Shown here in pieces: positions 5,015 to 9,562 of a DNA stretch of 9,562 nt. Made by a program: the position numbers and the translations under genes. Numbering within the stretch: the stretch's first letter is position 1; each line of letters begins with the position of its first letter. Source of the DNA: DATMYQ01 sp035560935 (GTDB taxonomy: Bacteria; Bacillota; Negativicutes; Sporomusales; Sporomusaceae); contig DATMYQ010000242.1 in NCBI GenBank assembly GCA_035560935.1, forward strand, positions 1 through 9,562. The letters run 5' to 3'. Under the pieces are notes generated by a model, which did no database searches, was not told the origin of the DNA, and saw only the letters and a list, made by a program, of their open reading frames with translations.

Positions 5015-7357
5015 GTGGAAATTGATTTTATCTATGTAGCGACGCATGTGATGCCAGTACTGGTCATAATAATTGTTTGCTTACTGATCAAGCATTGCAA
5101 GCTGGAGAAACAGCTTAGGCAAAACGAAAAACGATTTAGCGAGTTTGTTAACAAGCTTTATCTGAACCTATCTTGTGAAAACGCCAACAATATTAGTTGC
5201 AATAATGAGAAATTTATAGACGACGCATATTTAATGGCAGTATTCAATGATATGGCTGATCGCAAAGTGGAGGAAGCTTTGCGCAATAGCAAGGAATTGC
5301 TTTCGTTGGCGGCGGAACTAGCCCATCTAGGGCCATGGCAATATCATATTGAAAAAAATCTTTTCGAATTTGATAACGAGTTTTATGCCATTTATGGCAC
5401 GAATGTAGCGACAGAAGGTTCTTTTATGACTACGGAAGAATACTATAAGAAATTTGTGCATCCGGATGATGTTCGGGTAGTAGCGGTGGAAGTGAAGAAG
5501 TTGCGGACGACCCAAGAACGCTACTATACCGCAGAATTAGAGCACCGCATAATCCGGCGGGATGGTGAGGTGCGCACGATTCTTGTCCGGAGCGCTGTGA
5601 TAAGAGATGGCGCAGGAAAGATTCAAAAGAGGTATGGGGTCAATCAGGATATCACCGAACGTAAAGCCATGGAGGTAGCCTTGCACAACAGCAAGGACAT
5701 GCTTTCGCTGGCGGCAGAGCTTGCCCATCTAGGGCCATGGCAATATCATCCTGAGAAGGGCGCTTTCGAATTCGACGATGAGTTCTATGCTATCCTTGGC
5801 ACTGATGTAGCGAGGGAAGGGGCTTTTATGACGCCGAAAGTGTATTGTCGGGAGTTTGTGCATCCCGATGACGCTTGGATTTTCGAGACACCCGAGGTGG
5901 CAAAAAAATATGTACATCGTATTATCCGCAGAGATGGTAAAGTGCGTACTGTCGCTGTGCAAGGGAATATCATAAAAGATGCCGCTGGCAAAATATTAAA
6001 GTGGTATGGGGCGACTCAGGACATTACCGAACAAAAGCAGACCGAGGCTGCGTTGTATCAGCAAACGGAAAAGATTCGTCACCTTGCCTACACTGACGCA
6101 CTTACTGGCTTGTCAAACCGCGCACATTTAAATGAGCGGCTTGAGGAGGAGATGGAGCATGCTCGTTGCGGTAAGTCGTCAGGAAGTGTCCTATTCATCG
6201 ATTTAGATGATCTTAAGACGGTGAATGATACGCTAGGGCACACTTATGGCGATGCGATAATAGTTGAAGCTGGGAAACGTATTGCGAAAGAAGTTAGTGA
6301 AAATGATTTCGTGGGGCGTATTGGCGGAGATGAATTTGTGGTAATTTTGCCGGGAAAAAGAGACAAACAATACATTGCTACTATCGCAGATAGAGTAATT
6401 GACGCGCTCTGTCAAGATACCGAGGTGTTCGGAGAAATCTTTCACCTGTCAGGAAGTATCGGTGTTACTATCTATCCAGACGATGGCGATACGGTTGAAG
6501 ACATTCTCAAAAACGCAGATAATGCAATGTATTTTGCTAAAAATGCTGGTAAGAATTGCTGGAAGTTCTACGATGCGGATATGCAGGCAACGGCTTATGA
6601 AAAGATGCTGCTTACCAAAAGCCTGCATCGTGCCATTGAAAACAAAGAATTTGAACTCTATTATCAACCGCAAATAAACATTGCCGATGGAGTTATCGTG
6701 GGATTCGAAGCTTTAATTCGGTGGAATAGTGTGGCTATATCGCCGGCACGGTTTATTCCGTTGGCGGAGCAAAGCGGGCTTATCACGACCATCGGAAATT
6801 GGGTACTGCGGGAAGCCTGTCGGTTTGCTCGGCAATTAGCCGATAATGGGTGGGGAAACATCGGTGTCGCGGTTAACGTGTCACCATATCAATTGTGTAC
6901 TGATGGTTTTATGGACAATGTACGCGATGCTTTGCACGATGCGGGTATTTTGCCACAACAGCTTGAAATTGAAATTACTGAGAATGTATTGATTGCCTCG
7001 TTGAAAGAGGGTATTTCCAAGCTGGAAAAATTGCAGTCGATGGGCGTGCGTTTAGCGCTTGATGATTTTGGGACGGGCTATTCCTCTCTGACGTACCTAC
7101 AGCGGTTACCCGTACAGATTTTAAAAATAGACAAATCCTTTATTGACATGATCCTGATCGCCGATTCGAAAAAGTCAATTATCCGAACTATTGTGGATAT
7201 GGCGCACTTAATGAGTATGACTGTGGTTGCAGAGGGGGTGGAAACAGAAGAGCAATTGGAATATTTGAAAAAAAACCGTTGCGACGTTGCTCAGGGTTAT
7301 CTTTTTAGTCGACCAGTACCGGAAAAAGAGGCTCTGCGATTTTTGCCGCCACGTTAA
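5015..7357 (+). CDS. membrane-anchored PAS-PAS-GGDEF-EAL c-di-GMP enzyme
   Basis: The protein has 780 residues from GTG 5015 (785 from GTG 5000). It should make and/or degrade cyclic di-GMP under PAS control. In order: one membrane helix (about 3-25), a short coiled segment, a stump resembling the two ends of a PAS domain (about 38-88), PAS 1 (about 89-221), PAS 2 (about 222-347), GGDEF (about 355-515) and EAL (about 530-775). The synthase signature GGDEF is intact at 437-441. The inhibitory RxxD site reads SxxD (SEND), so feedback inhibition is probably absent. The EAL domain keeps E565 of EAL, NVSPYQL, EITEN, D683-D684 of DDFGTGYSSL, KIDKSF, AEGVET and QGYLFSRP, so phosphodiesterase activity is expected. 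Which activity dominates cannot be read from sequence. It stands alone between repeat-rich spacers and is less G+C-rich than the operon upstream. Confidence 0.92.
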   Translation: MEIDFIYVATHVMPVLVIIIVCLLIKHCKLEKQLRQNEKRFSEFVNKLYLNLSCENANNISCNNEKFIDDAYLMAVFNDMADRKVEEALRNSKELLSLAAELAHLGPWQYHIEKNLFEFDNEFYAIYGTNVATEGSFMTTEEYYKKFVHPDDVRVVAVEVKKLRTTQERYYTAELEHRIIRRDGEVRTILVRSAVIRDGAGKIQKRYGVNQDITERKAMEVALHNSKDMLSLAAELAHLGPWQYHPEKGAFEFDDEFYAILGTDVAREGAFMTPKVYCREFVHPDDAWIFETPEVAKKYVHRIIRRDGKVRTVAVQGNIIKDAAGKILKWYGATQDITEQKQTEAALYQQTEKIRHLAYTDALTGLSNRAHLNERLEEEMEHARCGKSSGSVLFIDLDDLKTVNDTLGHTYGDAIIVEAGKRIAKEVSENDFVGRIGGDEFVVILPGKRDKQYIATIADRVIDALCQDTEVFGEIFHLSGSIGVTIYPDDGDTVEDILKNADNAMYFAKNAGKNCWKFYDADMQATAYEKMLLTKSLHRAIENKEFELYYQPQINIADGVIVGFEALIRWNSVAISPARFIPLAEQSGLITTIGNWVLREACRFARQLADNGWGNIGVAVNVSPYQLCTDGFMDNVRDALHDAGILPQQLEIEITENVLIASLKEGISKLEKLQSMGVRLALDDFGTGYSSLTYLQRLPVQILKIDKSFIDMILIADSKKSIIRTIVDMAHLMSMTVVAEGVETEEQLEYLKKNRCDVAQGYLFSRPVPEKEALRFLPPR
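5288..5881 (+). repeat. in-gene tandem duplication of a PAS domain
   Basis: The segment from 5288 is repeated from 5690, a period of 402 bp or 134 codons. Within it, 27 bases are identical (5321-5347 and 5723-5749), and 45 of the first 64 residues match, including SLAAELAHLGPWQYH and FVHPDD. The second unit has lost about a dozen residues before the HRIIRRDG segment. This indicates a fairly recent duplication or later gene conversion. Confidence 0.8.
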
Positions 7358-7426
7358 CAACTCTTCGTACTCAATAATGAGGGTCATTTGGGACTGCCCC
7401 GTTTGATTAGACAGCAAGTTAAGGCT

Positions 7427-7526
7427 CTTTGACTCGCGGGTACGGTTCCGCCGATTCGGCACACCGTACCATTCACAATCTAAACATTCCCTAATAAGAC
7501 AGCAGAACCGTCCCCGAGAGTCAAGG
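7427..7526. repeat. complete REPIN-like inverted-repeat element, copy B
   Basis: The left arm, 7427-7451 (GACTCGCGGGTACGGTTCCGC from 7431), is an imperfect inverted repeat of the right arm, 7502-7526 (GCAGAACCGTCCCCGAGAGTC to 7522). They enclose a spacer of about 50 bases. The left arm forms its own hairpin: TACGGT (7441-7446) pairs with ACCGTA (7463-7468) around CCGATTCGG. It lies about 70 bp after the GGDEF/EAL stop, between convergent genes. Two REP units facing each other is the layout called REPIN. No mobilising transposase is in the window. Confidence 0.7.
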
Positions 7527-7529
7527 ATG

Positions 7530-7578
7530 AAAAAAACAACCCCGAACTCTTCGCCAGCATTTCGGCGGGGGTTCGGGG
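7530..7578 (-). terminator. rho-independent terminator of the chemoreceptor gene
   Basis: On the minus strand CCCCGAAC (7578-7571) pairs with GTTCGGGG (7547-7540). An inner GC-rich stem (CGCC at 7552-7555 with GGCG at 7564-7567) continues the hairpin. GTTG and then seven Ts (7536-7530) follow. It lies about 150 bp after the chemoreceptor stop. The + strand side has no T-tract, so it is not a convincing terminator for the GGDEF/EAL gene. Confidence 0.8.
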
Positions 7579-7731
7579 CTATTTCATCACTGTTCTTATC
7601 TGCACAATCCGCGTACCCGTCCTCAGACATTCACGTAAACCGCACTTAGCCGGAAAATAATCCCATTTGCCGACACCTTCAACCAAGCGGAAAACCTCTA
7701 ATCCCCAAATTGAGGCAGAACACTGCCGACC
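7579..7731. other. untranslated tail between chemoreceptor and terminator
   Basis: No ribosome binding site or plausible gene was found. A 49-codon open stretch on the minus strand lacks a usable start codon. The region probably forms the 3' untranslated end of the chemoreceptor mRNA. Confidence 0.4.
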
Positions 7732-9429
7732 CTAAATTTTAAATCGCATAACCAACTGATTCAATCCGCCCGCAGTTTCGGCCAAGGTGTTTGCCGCACG
7801 AGTAATCTCCTGTAATGATTGGCTCACATCAACGGTTCCGTGTGAAATCACTTGCGTTCCTGATGCACTTTCTTCAATCGTCGCAGCAACCGATTCGATC
7901 GCTTTATTAATTTCATTCATTTCTTCAGATACCTGGTGAAGTTTGGCCCCAATTTCACTGGTAATATGCAGGAAGGAATCTGCATCCTTCTTGTACTGTT
8001 CACCAACATTAACAAAAGCATCATAATCTTTCCTGACCGTTCCGTTGATAAACCGCAATAATTCATCGCTGTTATCCACCAGAACACCAATGGCAGCTTG
8101 AACCTTTTTAGTAAGATCTTGTATCCCGCCCACAGCCTTGGCCGATTCTTCCGCCAATTTGCGGACTTCTTCCGCGACTACCGCAAATCCCCGTCCCTGT
8201 TCGCCAGCTCGAGCAGCTTCAATGGCCGCATTCAAAGCCAGCAGATTGGTTTGCCCGGCGATGTTGGCAATCGACGAAGCCATTCCTGAAATTTCGTCGA
8301 CAATTTTGGCGTCAGCAATCGCTCGAACCACTCGCTTACTGATATCATCATACAACAAGACGGCGGATTGCCGGGAACCCTGGGCACTCTGCTGCAAGTT
8401 GACCGCTTGTTGTTCCACACCCTTAGCCACCTGATTGCCGTTAGCGGCATTGTGCGATATCTGCGTGAGGTTTGCTCCCGCATTTTCTGCCGAGGCAGTA
8501 ATTTCCTCAGCTGATGCAGAAACGGTCTCCAGTCCAGCGGATATTTGTTCCGTAGAGGCAGCCACACTGTTTGCTCCATTAGCAGATTGGCTGGCACTGG
8601 CACTCAATTCCTGTGACGCGGCAGCCAAATGTTCTGCCGATACCGACAAAGTTCTGATCACTTCCCGCATATTGGCAATCATTTTGTTCATCGCCCGCGC
8701 CATATCCCCAATTTCATCTTTCCGCTCCAATGCTTCTGAAGAAACTTGCATGCTAAAATCGCTAGCAGCCATTCTTTCAAAATATCCAACAGCCGCCTTT
8801 AGCGGTCGGACAATGGATCGAGTTGTAACAACCGCACTGGCGCTACCGATGATAAAAGCAATCATGACACTGACCACAACTATTATTTGTGATCGATCCA
8901 TCATCGCTTGAGAAGCTTCAAATGAATCATTAATTTGTTTTTCGCGAAACTTGGTATACTCATTAATTTTTTTCCGTGTCTCAGCAGCGGCGGGCGCCAT
9001 TTCATTCGTCATCACAGCAATAGCTTCTTCGATTTTTCCCGCCTTGCGCAAAGGAACAGCCTTGTCAAAGAATATTTTCTGATATACATCGTCCAGGTTC
9101 TTTGCATCCTGAGCCATTTGCTTACCCTGGGCGGTAATAGCCTTGGAAATCAAGTCCTGGATAATTTCATCATCTTCTTTATCCAATTTGTTGTAATCAT
9201 CAATAAAATTCTCTTTACCTGTCAGTAAATAACCTCTGGCTGCCGCGACTTTCAAGCCGCTATTGATTGCCAAACGATCGGTTTTCAATAGTAAGGGTAA
9301 GGTTTTGTCTTGTAAATTGTCACTTTCAGATTTGACTCCGTTCAGCAAATAATAACTAATCCCGCCCGAAATAATCATAACTAAAATAATGACCATACAT
9401 CCTGCAGTAATTTTCGCTCCGATTTTCAT
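7732..9429 (-). CDS. methyl-accepting chemotaxis protein
   Basis: This 565-residue transmembrane chemoreceptor senses ligands outside the membrane and controls the CheA kinase. It has membrane helix 1 (about 8-28), an extracytoplasmic helical domain (about 29-179, four-helix-bundle-like), membrane helix 2 (about 181-203), HAMP (about 204-258) and a long coiled-coil signalling domain. The conserved hairpin tip is at about 388-428 (IAGQTNLLALNAAIEAARAGE, then GRGFAVVAEEVRKLAEES). Ser/Ala/Glu/Gln-rich flanks (about 270-350 and 505-555) offer methylation sites. It ends in QLVMRFKI, without a CheR-tethering NWETF pentapeptide. ATG 9429 is preferred over ATG 9450 because GGGAGG lies 7 bases before it, inside the longer frame. 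The ligand cannot be told. It is monocistronic here, convergent with the c-di-GMP gene and followed by a terminator. Confidence 0.95.
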   Translation of the reverse strand: MKIGAKITAGCMVIILVMIISGGISYYLLNGVKSESDNLQDKTLPLLLKTDRLAINSGLKVAAARGYLLTGKENFIDDYNKLDKEDDEIIQDLISKAITAQGKQMAQDAKNLDDVYQKIFFDKAVPLRKAGKIEEAIAVMTNEMAPAAAETRKKINEYTKFREKQINDSFEASQAMMDRSQIIVVVSVMIAFIIGSASAVVTTRSIVRPLKAAVGYFERMAASDFSMQVSSEALERKDEIGDMARAMNKMIANMREVIRTLSVSAEHLAAASQELSASASQSANGANSVAASTEQISAGLETVSASAEEITASAENAGANLTQISHNAANGNQVAKGVEQQAVNLQQSAQGSRQSAVLLYDDISKRVVRAIADAKIVDEISGMASSIANIAGQTNLLALNAAIEAARAGEQGRGFAVVAEEVRKLAEESAKAVGGIQDLTKKVQAAIGVLVDNSDELLRFINGTVRKDYDAFVNVGEQYKKDADSFLHITSEIGAKLHQVSEEMNEINKAIESVAATIEESASGTQVISHGTVDVSQSLQEITRAANTLAETAGGLNQLVMRFKI

Positions 9430-9436
9430 AAATACG

Positions 9437-9444
9437 CCTCCCTT
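9437..9444 (-). promoter_or_regulatory. ribosome binding site deciding the chemoreceptor start
   Basis: On the minus strand AAGGGAGG ends 7 bases before ATG 9429. A start at 9450 would place this strong site inside the coding region. Confidence 0.8.
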
Positions 9445-9466
9445 ATTCATTCAACACGAAAATCGC

Positions 9467-9493
9467 ATATCGGGTAATTTAGAAACCCATTAA
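9467..9493 (-). promoter_or_regulatory. sigma-D/sigma-28-like promoter of the chemoreceptor gene
   Basis: Reading the minus strand, CCCGATAT (9474-9467) matches the sigma-D -10 consensus GCCGATAT at seven of eight bases. A TTAA (9493-9490) lies 15 bases upstream, close to the TAAA -35 box. Transcription would start near 9460, giving a leader of about 30 bases that contains the strong ribosome binding site. Chemoreceptor genes are classic members of this motility regulon. Confidence 0.65.
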
Positions 9494-9494
9494 A

Positions 9495-9562
9495 CACGAG
9501 GAACGCTATCAATTTCTGGCAGAGGCATCCGTATTTGTCTGGAGAAAATTACTATGATATAA
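9495..9562. other. trailing spacer without recognised features
   Basis: AT-rich sequence upstream of the chemoreceptor promoter. No start codon with a ribosome binding site, hairpin or repeat core was noticed before the window ends. Confidence 0.4.

Noticed and set aside
7389..7404. GGGACTGCCCC near the end of the c-di-GMP gene as a further repeat type
   Set aside because: Resembles other Firmicutes short repeats, but it occurs once here and has only a weak palindrome.
405..7515. CRISPR array suggested by recurrent CAGAACCGTCCCC
   Set aside because: The cores are dispersed over 7 kb, vary in orientation and flanks, and have no regular spacers or cas genes.
7208..7630. 140-residue minus-strand frame
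   Set aside because: Antisense to the conserved EAL end, and it reads through a REPIN and a terminator; composition is not protein-like.
8435..8911. 158-residue + strand frame inside the chemoreceptor gene
   Set aside because: Antisense shadow of the Ala/Ser-rich signalling and HAMP region, with no ribosome binding site.

Overview
The window reads as chromosomal DNA of a motile, probably anaerobic bacterium. The best guess is a diderm Firmicute of the Sporomusa/Pelosinus kind (Negativicutes). The grounds are strong Firmicutes-type Shine-Dalgarno sites, a lipoprotein with signal, a chemoreceptor of clostridial/Negativicutes style behind a sigma-D (sigma-28)-like promoter, and dispersed GGGGACGGTTCTG-type repeats that I associate with Firmicutes genomes. 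No rRNA, tRNA, transposase or phage gene is present, so the taxonomy is an inference.

Region 1 (1-504) has no convincing gene. It holds hairpins and one copy of a dispersed repeat. Region 2 (519-4404) is a tight five-gene operon on the + strand: a small Pro/Ala-rich lipoprotein, an ApbE-type FAD:protein FMN transferase, a five-helix ferric-reductase-like heme membrane protein, an OmpR-type response regulator and a sensor histidine kinase. The last four overlap or touch (17 bp, 29 bp and 1 bp), so they are probably translationally coupled. The likely theme is an extracytoplasmic flavin/heme electron-transfer module with its own two-component control. The flavin-accepting FMN-binding protein that ApbE would normally modify is not in the window.

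Region 3 (4405-4999) is gene-free and repeat-rich. It contains a REP-type inverted-repeat element, a second copy of the region 1 repeat interrupted by a perfect-stem hairpin, and two further repeat cores. Region 4 (5015-7357) is a membrane-anchored PAS-PAS-GGDEF-EAL protein with intact synthase and phosphodiesterase motifs, a recent-looking PAS duplication and the apparent stump of a third PAS domain. Region 5 (7358-7731) carries a complete REPIN-like element (about 100 bp) and a rho-independent terminator that serves the minus-strand gene. Region 6 (7732-9562) is a transmembrane methyl-accepting chemotaxis protein on the minus strand with a good sigma-D-like promoter.

Base composition changes sharply: two 60-base rows I counted give 41 G+C in the kinase gene (3661-3720) and 27 in the GGDEF gene (6541-6600). 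The redox operon and the c-di-GMP gene may therefore have different histories. I see no wholly new system. The most interesting items are the lipoprotein/ApbE/heme-protein/two-component operon without a visible FMN acceptor, and the family of structured intergenic repeats.
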